Assembly (NCBI RefSeq): GCF_023283845.1
Contig: NZ_JAKILC010000005.1
Coordinates: 1-64,000, forward strand
DNA length: 64,000 bases
Direction of reading: 5' to 3'
Origin: Shewanella marinintestina
GTDB lineage: Bacteria; Pseudomonadota; Gammaproteobacteria; Enterobacterales; Shewanellaceae
The position numbers and the translations under genes are program-made. Shown here piece after piece: positions 35,888 through 46,144 of the stretch. The notes beneath the pieces were generated by a model. It saw only the letters and a list, made by a program, of their open reading frames with translations. It ran no database searches and was not told the origin of the DNA. Within the stretch, counting starts at the first letter, position 1; every line of letters begins with the position of its first letter.

Positions 35888-37285
35888 CTAAAAGTAGGAA
35901 AACTCTAGCTCGTAGAGCACAGCATCATCTTCATAAGAGTCGTATTTTGCTTGCATTGTATACTCGGGTCTTTCTATATCTACAAACTCAAAATTATCGA
36001 TTGCATCACTAAACTGAAGCATCATCTCTTCTTTTAGTAATGGTAACTTCAGTGAGTTAATACTTCCAAGGAAAGCGAGTTCATCTTCATCAGAAAATAA
36101 GGATTCACTGATTTTAATTTGTCTAGGAGCCTGTTGGTCAAATTTAACTAGAATATGGTTTCCGAGCAGCCACCATGTGTCACCATCGTTGGCTATATTT
36201 ACTTTATGAGCAAAGGGAATGTTTTGCCTGAGCTGGTTCAAGGTGAAACTCTCAGGCTTTGTCGGTGATATTTTATTAAATAACCATTGTTTTTGCTGTT
36301 GTGTTAATTGTTGAGGTTTACGGGCTGTGTGTGGACTTGTATCTGTAAGCGTAAAATGAGTTAGTAGCAATTGCTTTTGATATGAATCTGTTGAATTGAA
36401 CTTTTCGAAACTAAGTGTAAGCTCTTGATTATTTGAATTTATTACTAATTCATCCGCACTCTTCTGTAAAACGTTAGATGTGATGTTTTCTTTCACTGTT
36501 GCAATATCACTCTTACGCTGCGCGACCCCATCCACTTTCCATAATGTATCATCAAAACCGGGCCTAAATCCTAATATGTTAAGCCCTGCAATATTTAAGA
36601 TGTTTTGTTTTGATGTTACGTGAGTCAATGTATCATTATTAAATGTAAACCATAATTCTCTTCCATAACCATATAAAACCTGGTTGTCATCCAGGCTGAT
36701 TTCGATACTGGGCGGGCCTAATTTCTTTATGGTATCAGAGATATGGCTGCCGATTTTCATCCCGTATACGCCAGTTGCTATAGAGATGTTTTCTTTGGGT
36801 AACTTTATTGCTTGGGCAAGTTTATACGCTGACTTTGTTTGAAAGTCATCAGGGTTATATGTAACCTCATAAGAGTATCTAAGTACTTGGTAACCTTGAG
36901 CATTAAATGGTGCAGCAATACTTGAAAGAGACTTATCATCTGGGCACATTTTAAAGGCTTGCGCTTCAAGCTTGGTTCGTTGTTTATTTTTTTTGCCGTA
37001 ATTTGTTCTATGGTGACTAACTGTATTGATAATAACGGCGTCAGCTCCTCTATTTAGAGCGTCTTGTTCTAATTTCAGTAGTGCGGATTTCAATGATGGG
37101 TTTATCTTTTTATCTTGTGAATTGCTGATCTCAATTTCATCTGAGCTTAAATTGATGAGTCCAAAATCTTTTTCCACACAGTTTGGTTTGTAATCTAATA
37201 TCACAGTATTCTGCGCTGCATTGGTTGCTACTGGGGCTGTAGTCATTAATAAAAAGCAAAATATTTTATGAGTAGAATTTGGCAT
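35888..37285 (-). CDS. exported protein of unknown function
   Basis: A 465-residue exported protein with a signal peptide ending TNA near residue 24. The first mature domain (to about 115) has the shape of the RcsF/YbjQ-type fold: ALLKLEQDALNRGADAVI followed by a strand pair and a final Cys. A later part (GVYGMKIGSHISDTIKKLG, then a Tyr-rich strand and LWFTFNNDTLTHV) resembles a BamE/SmpA-like unit. Both are fold guesses by eye. No lipobox is seen. I do not recognise the protein as a whole. ATGs at 37294 and 37285 both follow one AAGGA site; I use the second. It occupies the place where kdsB might be expected. Confidence 0.65.
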   Translation of the reverse strand: MPNSTHKIFCFLLMTTAPVATNAAQNTVILDYKPNCVEKDFGLINLSSDEIEISNSQDKKINPSLKSALLKLEQDALNRGADAVIINTVSHHRTNYGKKNKQRTKLEAQAFKMCPDDKSLSSIAAPFNAQGYQVLRYSYEVTYNPDDFQTKSAYKLAQAIKLPKENISIATGVYGMKIGSHISDTIKKLGPPSIEISLDDNQVLYGYGRELWFTFNNDTLTHVTSKQNILNIAGLNILGFRPGFDDTLWKVDGVAQRKSDIATVKENITSNVLQKSADELVINSNNQELTLSFEKFNSTDSYQKQLLLTHFTLTDTSPHTARKPQQLTQQQKQWLFNKISPTKPESFTLNQLRQNIPFAHKVNIANDGDTWWLLGNHILVKFDQQAPRQIKISESLFSDEDELAFLGSINSLKLPLLKEEMMLQFSDAIDNFEFVDIERPEYTMQAKYDSYEDDAVLYELEFSYF

Positions 37286-37370
37286 GCAATGCATTTCCTT
37301 ATGCTTAATTATGTTGCTACTTTGTTATTTTGGAAGTCTAAAGTCAAATCGAAAACTATTATCTAGTTAT

Positions 37371-37388
37371 TACCTATACCTATACCTA
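37371..37388. repeat. (TACCTA)3 microrepeat
   Basis: Three exact tandem copies of TACCTA in the upstream region of the 465-residue exported protein gene. A short slippage-prone tract with no known role. Confidence 0.6.
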
Positions 37389-37486
37389 TTTATCTGATTT
37401 TCGAGGATAACTAGACCCTAGTTACAAAAGAATTTTTTTAATTCAGTGGTAGCTAGTGGATAGGTGTCTCGTTAATTGGGTTGTAA

Positions 37487-38068
37487 TTACAATAGTAGTT
37501 CTATTGCTTGGACCTGTAAGGTCGCTTCTCCTCCATATTTGTCTGTCATACTCGGCGTTAAATAAAGCGCATTGATCTCATTTAGCACTATGCCATGGTC
37601 TAGCGAGCTTTTAGGTGTCCAGTCAGGGCGAGAGAAAGTAATCAAATCGACTTCCACTGTATTCCACTCATTGCTTGCTGGAAGGCTCGTTTGATAGTGA
37701 GCATAAGTCTTATCACCGTCTTTACCATAGTGAGATTGCGATAATTTAATCAGTAAAGGAATATCACATTTATATGTGAGGCTAATTCTTTTCGTGCCGG
37801 CTAAAGTGGGGACGTCTGGCGTATAGATTACTTCTACCCAAGAATTTCGTTTGGCATCAACGCGAGGTATGCGTTTAAAGTTAACCCATATGCCCGCAGG
37901 TGTAAGGATTTGATTGCGAAATGTGGCAGTACTTCCGTATGGATCGGTAGCATAGCTCCAGTTAGATGGTTTTAGTTTAGAGCTTTGCTCTGTTGCCACA
38001 CTGACATTTATATTAATGACTGAAGCTGTAGCCAAGCAGAGTAATGCATATTTCAAAATTGAGACCAT
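37487..38068 (-). CDS. exported beta-sandwich (carbohydrate-binding-like) protein
   Basis: A 193-residue exported protein with a signal peptide over about residues 1-25. The mature part alternates strands typical of galactose-binding or CBM11/CIA30-like jelly rolls: WVEVIYTPDVP, RISLTYKCDIPLLIKLSQ, then NEWNTVEVDLITFSRPDW and a closing ATLQVQAIEL. It has a normal amount of Trp and Tyr for sugar binding, but no catalytic domain. This is fold-level inference. ATG at 38068 has AAGGA upstream; the ATG at 38083 lacks a site. It lies upstream of the 465-residue gene on the same strand, 201 nt away. Confidence 0.62.
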   Translation of the reverse strand: MVSILKYALLCLATASVININVSVATEQSSKLKPSNWSYATDPYGSTATFRNQILTPAGIWVNFKRIPRVDAKRNSWVEVIYTPDVPTLAGTKRISLTYKCDIPLLIKLSQSHYGKDGDKTYAHYQTSLPASNEWNTVEVDLITFSRPDWTPKSSLDHGIVLNEINALYLTPSMTDKYGGEATLQVQAIELLL

Positions 38069-38251
38069 GATTATCCTTATCATATTGTATATATTTATCG
38101 CTACTTCCTAAATGAAGTGCGAGTCGTGTGTACTAAATTAGGATAACAAATATAAGATCCGCTATTGTCTTATTATATAAACATTTTATTTTGTGCTTTA
38201 GCGTTACTGACTTGAGTTTTGGCAGAGTACAAGATCGATAATTTTTAAAGA

Positions 38252-38287
38252 AAAAGGCTAAAACGCACCTGCCGCTTTTAGCCTTTT
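38252..38287. terminator. terminator of the RND efflux operon
   Basis: AAAAGGCTAAAA and TTTTAGCCTTTT form a 12-bp stem with a 12-nt loop, with T or A tracts on both sides. It lies 30 nt past the stop of the last pump gene on the minus strand. Confidence 0.8.
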
Positions 38288-38319
38288 ACTTAAGTTTTTT
38301 TGCTAGATTTATATTATAG

Positions 38320-41300
38320 CTAGCTCATCCAAGGCAAAACCTTTTTTGAAAACCTATCGGCTTGTCCTAGGCGAATAGCACTGTTATGCCTCATTCTGTA
38401 CAGGGCTTGATAACAGAGCGGCACCAAATACAAGCTGGTTACCGTTGAGAAGGTGAGGCCGCCAATAATGGCAATGGCCATTGGTGAATAAGATGGACCG
38501 CCGCCACCAAGTTGGGTATCGCCCATCGCCAGTGGCACTAAGCCAAGTACTGTCGTGCCGACAGTCATCAATACAGGGCGAAGCCTTGTATTGCAGACCT
38601 TAGTAATCGTGTTGGATAGTTCATCTAACTCTGGTGAAAGCTGATTAATTTGATCCACCAAGACGATGCCGTTGTTAACGACAATGCCCATTAAGATTAA
38701 AATCCCAATCATTGCCATAATAGACATAGGCGTACCGGTAAATAGCAGCGCCCAAAACACCCCTGTAATTGAAAATAAAATCGAGGTGATAATTGCTGTC
38801 GGTAACAATAACGATTCAAATAGCGCTGCCATAACGATATAAATCATTGCAATCGCTAGGATCATATTGGTTGCCATAACTGCTTCATCTTCATCTTGCT
38901 TTTGAAAGCCGCCTCTAAGTGAGTAGCCATAACCTGCTGGAAAGTTAACGCTATCCATAACTTGGGTGATCTTTTCCTGTGCTTCCTCGGTGGTTAACTC
39001 ATCTAAATTGGCACCAATTGATAGTGCAGTTTGTCTATCGTAATGTCTGATTGTGTCAAATCTCGGCAAGATCTCGATCTTGGCTAGACTGGCTAAGGTA
39101 TACACTCGATTATCGATGCGGATCACGGGTAACTGCTTTAGCTTTTCGAGTGATAAACGCCATTGCTGCTCATAGGCCATTTCAATGCGGAGCTCACCGC
39201 TTGGATCGTGGCGGAATGAACGCAGCGGTGTGCCACGTAATGCCATTGAAATACTCGAAGCAATCTCATTGAGTTTTAAATCTAATCTTGCAGCCATTTG
39301 GCGGTCAATACGGATCACGACTTCTTGTTGTGCGCCATTTAGTTCTGAGCGTACATCAGTGAGCCCCTCTATATTGCTTAAAAGCGGTATAACCTGCTGA
39401 CTTAAGCTGATAAGTTCGGTTGTCGACCGACCAGTAAGGGAGACCCTAACGCCGTTGTTTTCACCGCCCCAGCCAAATTGTGGTTTGGCAATGGCAAATT
39501 TGGGAAAGCCTTCACGTATGGTTTTTTTTAAGGCTTTCATATCAACTTCGGTATCTTCTTTTAAGATCAGTGTTGATTGACCTCTATCGGCTGAAAAGTA
39601 ACTGTATACCGAGTCAATTTGAAACTTTTCTTGATTGGCATAAAGGTAAGTTTCCATTTTGGTGATCATGGCTTCAGTAACATCAAGGCTATGTCTGCCT
39701 TCGACTTGATAATTGATATATAAACGATTATTGCCTTCACCGTCAGACTGATCTTGACTGACCATGCTCAGTGGTAATGCCGTAGATGCCAGTATTATTA
39801 TCGCCAGCACTCCAGATATACGTGGATGAGCCAAAATCCAACTGAGGCTACTTTTATAAGAGCGTTGCAGTCTGCTAGGATCTGTCTGAGGTTTTGGGGC
39901 AAAATACAATTTACTTAACATTAAAGGTAGTAAGGTTTTTGCGACTAATAAAGAGGCCGCAAGTGAGATACAAATTGCAATTGCAACGTGCTCTAAGAAA
40001 ATTGTTAGCTCGACTTTTACGCCAAAAATATTCGGTAAAAAAACGATGGCAGTGGTGAGTGTTCCGGCAAGTACTGCAAGGGATACCTTATCGACACCAC
40101 GCAAAATTGCACTACTTGTTATGGCTAGGTGGGGTGAGCTCACTGTCGTGTCAGTTGTGGTAGCACGATTGGCACTATCAGCTTGTTTTTCCTGTAGTAC
40201 GCTTTCAGTCACCACAACGGCGTTGTCAATCAGCATACCTACAGCCAACAATAGCCCCATCATAGATAAGATGTTGAGGCTGTAGCCTAAAAAGTACATA
40301 GCAGCCAGCGTCATACAAATAGAAATAGGTACTGATGACACGATAACTAAAGTCATTTTGAGGTCGCGTAAAAACAAGTACAACACCACAAAAGACAGTA
40401 GGGCACCAATTAAACCCGCAGCTAACAAGTCGCGCAGCGATGAGGTTACGCCGTAAGCTTGATCTTCCATCACAAACAGTTTGATGCCGTCAAATTGAGA
40501 GTTTTGTTTAGCCTCATCAATCACCTTCATGACGCGCTGTGATACGTCAACTAGATTCGCGCCAGACTCTTTAAATACATCCAGACCCACAGCATAATTT
40601 TGATCTAAATGACGTCCATCGAGGCGTTCTGGCAATGAAAAGCTCACAGTTGCAATATCTGCAAGGGTAATGCCTGGAGCTAAAACAATCCTATTTATAT
40701 CATCTAAGTTTCTAAACTCACCTTTAGGTGATACTTGATATACTCGTGATTGAGTCTTTAGTACGCCAGCATTAATGACAAAGTTTTCCTGCTGTAGTCG
40801 TCTGTTAAGTGCTTGCACTGAAATATTACTGGCAGAAAGTTTGTCAGCATTAATACGGATCTCTATTTGCTTTTGCTCCACTCCATAAAGGGTGACTTGC
40901 GATACGCCTTCGACTCGTTCAAGTGGTTTTTTAAGCTGTTTATCGAGCAAATCAAATGCACTTGAAAGCTCGCGGTCACTGGATATACGTAAATTAAGCA
41001 CTGGCATATCGGCGGTGCTGAACTGCCTGATAAACACTCGCTCTACATCCTTTGGCAGTAAATGACGCACGGCATCGACTTTCTCTCGTGCTTCTAAGCT
41101 TTTGGTGGCAACATTTTCGCCCCATTTCATTCTTAGGTCGATTTCGGCACCATTTTGAGAAGAACTTGAGCGAAGCTCTTCAATACCGCCCATCGTGGCT
41201 AATGACTCCTCCAGTATATTGGTAATATCACGCTCAACTTCAGCAGGTGTAGAACCTTTATAGGGCACCTCGACAATCACTTGTGGAATGTCTATTCCAG

Positions 41301-41412
41301 GGAACATTTCCAGCGGCAATAATCTGCTTGAAGCTAACCCAAATAACAGTATTGCCATAAAAAACATGGTTGTGGTTACGGGTCGTGCTAAGGCAAAGCG
41401 GGTGATATTCAT
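38320..41412 (-). CDS. RND efflux pump subunit (second of the operon)
   Basis: A 1030-residue RND transporter of the HAE1/AcrB type with twelve helices in two similar halves and two large periplasmic loops. The N-terminus FALARPVTTTMFFMAIL is typical. The proton-relay motif in helix 4 reads GMLIDNAVVVTE, that is Asp-Asn instead of the Asp-Asp of AcrB. Its start codon overlaps the stop of the upstream pump gene (ATGA), with GGAGG before it, so the two are translationally coupled. Two different pump proteins suggest a heterotrimer, as in MdtBC. The outer-membrane channel is not encoded here. Confidence 0.92.
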   Translation of the reverse strand: MNITRFALARPVTTTMFFMAILLFGLASSRLLPLEMFPGIDIPQVIVEVPYKGSTPAEVERDITNILEESLATMGGIEELRSSSSQNGAEIDLRMKWGENVATKSLEAREKVDAVRHLLPKDVERVFIRQFSTADMPVLNLRISSDRELSSAFDLLDKQLKKPLERVEGVSQVTLYGVEQKQIEIRINADKLSASNISVQALNRRLQQENFVINAGVLKTQSRVYQVSPKGEFRNLDDINRIVLAPGITLADIATVSFSLPERLDGRHLDQNYAVGLDVFKESGANLVDVSQRVMKVIDEAKQNSQFDGIKLFVMEDQAYGVTSSLRDLLAAGLIGALLSFVVLYLFLRDLKMTLVIVSSVPISICMTLAAMYFLGYSLNILSMMGLLLAVGMLIDNAVVVTESVLQEKQADSANRATTTDTTVSSPHLAITSSAILRGVDKVSLAVLAGTLTTAIVFLPNIFGVKVELTIFLEHVAIAICISLAASLLVAKTLLPLMLSKLYFAPKPQTDPSRLQRSYKSSLSWILAHPRISGVLAIIILASTALPLSMVSQDQSDGEGNNRLYINYQVEGRHSLDVTEAMITKMETYLYANQEKFQIDSVYSYFSADRGQSTLILKEDTEVDMKALKKTIREGFPKFAIAKPQFGWGGENNGVRVSLTGRSTTELISLSQQVIPLLSNIEGLTDVRSELNGAQQEVVIRIDRQMAARLDLKLNEIASSISMALRGTPLRSFRHDPSGELRIEMAYEQQWRLSLEKLKQLPVIRIDNRVYTLASLAKIEILPRFDTIRHYDRQTALSIGANLDELTTEEAQEKITQVMDSVNFPAGYGYSLRGGFQKQDEDEAVMATNMILAIAMIYIVMAALFESLLLPTAIITSILFSITGVFWALLFTGTPMSIMAMIGILILMGIVVNNGIVLVDQINQLSPELDELSNTITKVCNTRLRPVLMTVGTTVLGLVPLAMGDTQLGGGGPSYSPMAIAIIGGLTFSTVTSLYLVPLCYQALYRMRHNSAIRLGQADRFSKKVLPWMS

Positions 41413-44400
41413 GCTTTACCTCCTTCAAGAGTTTGATTATTCATTGCACCAGTGTCGTTGCTTTTCCCTGATTCAATTTGGTCAAACTGTTTTCGATCAA
41501 AGAGGGCATAAAGTACTGGAATAACAACCAGGGTAAGTAAGGTCGATAATGACAAGCCAAAGATAACGGTTATCGCCATTGGAGCCCTTACTTCACTGCC
41601 ATCACCCAGACCAAATGCCATTGGTGATAACCCGAGTGCAGTTGTCATTGTGGTCATAATAATCGGTCGTAGACGCGATTTTGCTGCGTTTGATATGGCG
41701 CTAAGTTTGTCTTCACCGCTTTGACGCAGCTGATTAATTCTATCAACTAATACAATGGCGTTATTCACGACGATACCGGCCAGCATAATAAGGCCAATGA
41801 ATACCACCACACTTAAGTGAGTTTGAGTGATAAATAAACCAAAAATACTGCCGCCTACCGCCATAGGTACAGCAATTAAGATAAGTAGTGGATGCAGCAA
41901 GGATTCAAACTGACTTGCCATAACCAAATAAACTAAAAATACCGCTAATACGAGTGCTATTTGCAGTGACTTAAATGAGTGCTCCATCTCCTCATTTTGG
42001 CCACCAAAACGTGCTTGTACTGAGGTGGGCAATGTTTGAGCCGATAAGATCTCGCGAGCGGTTAATACGGCATCGTTTAAATCACCATAAGCGAGGTTGG
42101 CAGAGACGATTGCTACACGTTGCTGACTGATACGATTAATTGCAGATGGGCCAAGCTTGAGGCTGACATCGGCAATAGCGCTAAGTGAAATCGGGTGGCT
42201 GCTATTGGGGTTAATAATCATCGAGTCGATATCGCTGATCTGGTTACGTTCGTCTAGCTCACTACGCACTAATATATCGATTTTACGGTCACGTACTGTG
42301 TACTGGCTGGCTACAGTACCGCCAATACGCTGGGCAATACGGTTGGCAACCATAGGCGCATCCATGCCCAGAGCCGCTAGACGTTCGTGGTCAAAGCGGA
42401 TACTTAGCTCAGGTTGACCATCGCGTAGGCTAGTATTGATATCGGCGAAACGGTCTGAATCACCCAGTGCGTCTACCAAGGTGTCGGCAGTTTGTTTAAG
42501 CTGAGCTAAATCATAACCGATAAGTTCAATTTCAAGCGGCGTCTTAAAGCTAAAGAGTTCAGGATGTTGCACTTTGGCTTCGAGTTCAGGAATTCGCATC
42601 GCGGTTGTACGTAATTTATCGGCTACCGCATCAAATGCATTATGGTCGCTAAGTACCACTTGTAAGCGTCCCCAGTTTTCTCCACCTCGAGAGGTGTCAG
42701 AGGTCATCAGTCCGCCACTACCTGCTTGACTGTAAGCATGTTTTACATCTGCTCGATCTTTAATCGATAGCGCGAGTTTACGCAGAACGCGATCGGTTTG
42801 AGCCACTTCTGTGCCAGGCGGAAGTAAAACCTCAACATAAAACTCGCCTTGATTCATAGGTGGGATGAGCTCCATACCTAAACGAGGGATCAGCAATCCT
42901 GCACTCGCTGTAACCATGAGCGCTATAGCTAAAGTGATAACGCGAAACTTAAGCGCTGCGGCTAGCAGCTTATGGTACAAGACCTCAAGTTTGCTGTAGC
43001 CCCAGTTAAAGCCACTACTGATAGGACGCATAACCAGTCCTGTTAGCCAAGATAGGCTGCGACCAACAATAAGCACGAGTGTTAACAGCGCGCTTGGCAA
43101 GTAGTTAAACAATAATACAAATGGAAAAGAGAATACCGTGGCACTGTAATGCTTTAATTTGGCCATCTTGGTAACGGGTTTTGGTTTGGCTGCTTTTTCT
43201 AATAATGGTGGCAGTGCTTTGAATCCTTCACGAGATGCAAGCATTGGAATGGTGGTTAATGCCACAAGTAATGAAGCGAGTAGAGCAAAAGTTACGGTTA
43301 ATGCTTGATCTGAAAATAGTGCGCCAGCCACGCCATCAACAAACACCAGAGGTACAAATACCGCAAGCGTAGTTAAAGTGGAAGCAAAGATAGCGCCGGC
43401 CACCTCTTTGGTGCCTGTTACGGCAGCTTCTAGTCTGTTCATGCCAAGAGATTTGCAACGGTCGATATTTTCTAATACCACAATGGCATTATCGACCAAG
43501 AGGCCAACCGCTAATGCAATACCGCCAAGCGACATGATGTTTAGACTGATACCGGCAAAGTACATCATGTTAAAGGTGGCAATAACCGAAAAGGGGATCG
43601 AGATTGAAATAATCAGCGTCGGGATAATGTCTCTGAGGAAGAGGTAGATGACAAGCATCGATAGCAAACTACCAATCAGAGCTGCACTGGTGACCTCATT
43701 AACTGCACTTTCAATAAACTCGGACTGATCGTAAATAACCTTGAGCTCTCCCTTCACATTATGCCGATTAAGTTTATTGAGCTCATCAGTTACTTTACGC
43801 GCCACGGCAACCGTATTGGCATCACCTTCTTTATAAATGGCGAGTTCAATGGATTCTTTATCGCCAATTCGCGTGATGTCATTGCGCTCTTTAAAGGCAT
43901 CAACAATGGTTGCGACCTCAAATAGGCGCACTAGCGTTTGCTCATCACGGTAAATCACGATTTGCCCCAGCTCATCGAGCGAGTTGAACTGATTTAAGGT
44001 ACGAACTAAGTATTCCTTGTCACCTTGAATCACTTTACCTGCAGAGAGGTTAATGTTTTCTTCGGCGATACGGTTGCGAATAATATCGGCACTTAAATTG
44101 AGTTGGGTGAGCTTTTGTTGATTAAGTTGAATATGGACTTCTTGCTGTAAACCACCAGAAAGTCTTACTGCTGCAACACCTGATAGTGATTCAAGTTGAC
44201 GTTTGAGCTCCTCTTCAGCGTAAGTTCGCATCTGCTTTAGTTCTGTTTCACTCATCCCACCAGTCACAGTATCACTTGCTTCTGGAACTGAGAGCGCTAA
44301 ACGAACAATAGGGTCAAGGTTTGGATTAAAGCGCAGTAAGAGGGGCTTTTTAACATCAAGCGGCAATTCTATGGTGTCGAGCTTTTCTCGCACATCAAGG

Positions 44401-44714
44401 CTTGCCATGTCCATATCTGTACCCCATTCAAACTCAAGCACCACATCAGACATACCTGATCGTGAAATTGAGCTGATTTTTCTAAGGCCTTTGACGATAC
44501 CCGCAGCTTCTTCGATCGGTTTAGATACCAGTTGTTCAACTTCAACGGGGGCTGCACCCACATATTGGGTACGAATAGTAATGGTTGGGTAACTTAAATC
44601 TGGCAATAGTTTTACTGCAAGGCGAGAGAAACCCACCATGCCGAAAAGGATCACTGCAAACATGAACATCCAAACCGTGACAGGTCGATTAACCGCTGTT
44701 TTTATAATAGACAT
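41409..44714 (-). CDS. RND efflux pump subunit (first of the operon)
   Basis: An 1101-residue RND pump protein. It shares the N-terminal NRPVTVWMFMFAVILFG, the helix-4 relay GLLVDNAIVVLEN (Asp-Asn form) and the second-half GIVVNNAIVLVD. It is longer than its partner: an insertion of about 70 residues rich in Lys and hydrophobic stretches (about residues 500-570) follows helix 6 and may add an amphipathic or membrane hairpin. Drug or metabolite substrates cannot be read from the sequence. It follows the adaptor gene by 22 nt and overlaps the next gene by 4 nt. GGAG precedes the ATG. Confidence 0.93.
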   Translation of the reverse strand: MSIIKTAVNRPVTVWMFMFAVILFGMVGFSRLAVKLLPDLSYPTITIRTQYVGAAPVEVEQLVSKPIEEAAGIVKGLRKISSISRSGMSDVVLEFEWGTDMDMASLDVREKLDTIELPLDVKKPLLLRFNPNLDPIVRLALSVPEASDTVTGGMSETELKQMRTYAEEELKRQLESLSGVAAVRLSGGLQQEVHIQLNQQKLTQLNLSADIIRNRIAEENINLSAGKVIQGDKEYLVRTLNQFNSLDELGQIVIYRDEQTLVRLFEVATIVDAFKERNDITRIGDKESIELAIYKEGDANTVAVARKVTDELNKLNRHNVKGELKVIYDQSEFIESAVNEVTSAALIGSLLSMLVIYLFLRDIIPTLIISISIPFSVIATFNMMYFAGISLNIMSLGGIALAVGLLVDNAIVVLENIDRCKSLGMNRLEAAVTGTKEVAGAIFASTLTTLAVFVPLVFVDGVAGALFSDQALTVTFALLASLLVALTTIPMLASREGFKALPPLLEKAAKPKPVTKMAKLKHYSATVFSFPFVLLFNYLPSALLTLVLIVGRSLSWLTGLVMRPISSGFNWGYSKLEVLYHKLLAAALKFRVITLAIALMVTASAGLLIPRLGMELIPPMNQGEFYVEVLLPPGTEVAQTDRVLRKLALSIKDRADVKHAYSQAGSGGLMTSDTSRGGENWGRLQVVLSDHNAFDAVADKLRTTAMRIPELEAKVQHPELFSFKTPLEIELIGYDLAQLKQTADTLVDALGDSDRFADINTSLRDGQPELSIRFDHERLAALGMDAPMVANRIAQRIGGTVASQYTVRDRKIDILVRSELDERNQISDIDSMIINPNSSHPISLSAIADVSLKLGPSAINRISQQRVAIVSANLAYGDLNDAVLTAREILSAQTLPTSVQARFGGQNEEMEHSFKSLQIALVLAVFLVYLVMASQFESLLHPLLILIAVPMAVGGSIFGLFITQTHLSVVVFIGLIMLAGIVVNNAIVLVDRINQLRQSGEDKLSAISNAAKSRLRPIIMTTMTTALGLSPMAFGLGDGSEVRAPMAITVIFGLSLSTLLTLVVIPVLYALFDRKQFDQIESGKSNDTGAMNNQTLEGGKA

Positions 44715-44736
44715 AACGTGCTCCGTAGATTTTAAG

Positions 44737-45804
44737 CTATTTAGCTGACGCTAGATCTGTTGAATTAATGACTTCAACTAGTGACTGGTCTTTAAGGTTT
44801 TGCTGTCCACGAACAACAATTTGCTCACCTGGTTGAATACCGTTTACCACTTCCACGGTGTCGGCTTCGCGGTAACCAAGAGAAACACTGCGGCGATTAA
44901 CGTTTTCACCATCGATAACATAAAGGGCGTACTCGTTATCTTGGTTCACTAAAGCGTTATAAGGCACAGTGATTACATTGTTGTGGGTATCGTATTTAAG
45001 TTCCACGCGGGTAAACATGCCGGCTTTTAGTGTGGCATTTGTATTGGGTACTGAAAGAGTGACCTTAAAGGTACCACTTTGCGCATCAACAATAGGACTA
45101 ATACGCAGCACAGTGGCATGGGTGGTTTCTTGAGTATGTTTGTTGGCAAAAATTTGTGCGTCTTGGCCTAAACGTAGATGCTGTAATTGCTGCTCAGGTA
45201 AGTGCACTATGCCGTAAAGTTCGTCTTGATTGACCACATAAAATAGTTCATCGAACTCTTTAGCCATATTGCCAGCCTTAACAAAGCGTGTAGCGATAAC
45301 ACCATCAATAGGCGAGCGGATCATACTTTCTTGGACATAAAGCGCAGCTAAGTCGCGTTTTGCCATGGCTGCTTGTAGGTTATATTCAAGTTTTGCCATC
45401 GAGTCGGCACTGAAAAATTCTTTATTACTGATTTTTTTAAGACGATTTAACTCTTGCTCGATGATTTCAACTTCGGCTTGCGACCGATCTAAATCGAACT
45501 TCTGCCTTTTAGAGTCGATAATTGCTAGCAACTGACCTTTTTTAACTCTGTCACCTTCTTCTACTTTAAGTTCTTGGATAAGACCTGCCACCCGGGTAAC
45601 GACATTCGCTTCTTGAGGCGCTTCAAGTGTGGCGGTTGTGCTGTAAAAAGAGGATACATCACCTTGGATCACTGTGGCAGTTTCAACGGGAACAGCATAT
45701 TTCTCTTCTTCTTTTGCTTGTTCTTCTGCACCGCCACAAGCTGTGAGTAATGCTGCACTTAAGATTAGGGGGAGGATTATTTTGTTTTTGTTTAACGCTT
45801 CCAT
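44737..45804 (-). CDS. periplasmic adaptor (membrane fusion) lipoprotein of the RND pump
   Basis: A 355-residue adaptor. The N-terminus is a lipoprotein signal with lipobox LTAC (about residues 20-23), so the protein is probably anchored in the inner membrane by lipid. A barrel-sandwich (lipoyl-like) half, a short alpha-hairpin (about 85-135), the second barrel half (RSPIDGVIATRFV) and the beta-barrel domain follow. It joins the two RND pumps to a TolC-like channel. An upstream ATG at 45852 would destroy the signal; the ATG at 45804 is used. It is the first gene of the three-gene operon. Confidence 0.92.
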   Translation of the reverse strand: MEALNKNKIILPLILSAALLTACGGAEEQAKEEEKYAVPVETATVIQGDVSSFYSTTATLEAPQEANVVTRVAGLIQELKVEEGDRVKKGQLLAIIDSKRQKFDLDRSQAEVEIIEQELNRLKKISNKEFFSADSMAKLEYNLQAAMAKRDLAALYVQESMIRSPIDGVIATRFVKAGNMAKEFDELFYVVNQDELYGIVHLPEQQLQHLRLGQDAQIFANKHTQETTHATVLRISPIVDAQSGTFKVTLSVPNTNATLKAGMFTRVELKYDTHNNVITVPYNALVNQDNEYALYVIDGENVNRRSVSLGYREADTVEVVNGIQPGEQIVVRGQQNLKDQSLVEVINSTDLASAK

Positions 45805-46144
45805 GTCGGCAGACCTTAATGTAATTGTTCCAATAGATCTGTTAAAGCACAATGTATGCCAAATATTAATATCATTTAATAACAGTCACTTATCTTGTTA
45901 TTTTATTTTTGGTTTAATTAATTAACTTATAATGTAGCGAAAAAGTATAAATGTTAGTTTTTTTTACAGAAGTGACAATTTGTTTTTGGTCTCCTTGGTA
46001 ATATCAGCTGATTTGCCTATATTCGATTAAGGGAGTGCTATCTAGATACTAGTGGTGATGGCTAAATTAACATTCTAACAATGAATTGTGTCTTAGAGCT
46101 TTAGCTGTTTACGCTATTGAGTTTTATCATGATAGAAGACCAAG
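45805..46144. other. AT-rich promoter region of the RND operon
   Basis: A 340-nt gap rich in A and T. It should hold the promoter of the adaptor-pump operon. I find no gene, clear operator or divergent regulator in it. Confidence 0.5.
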
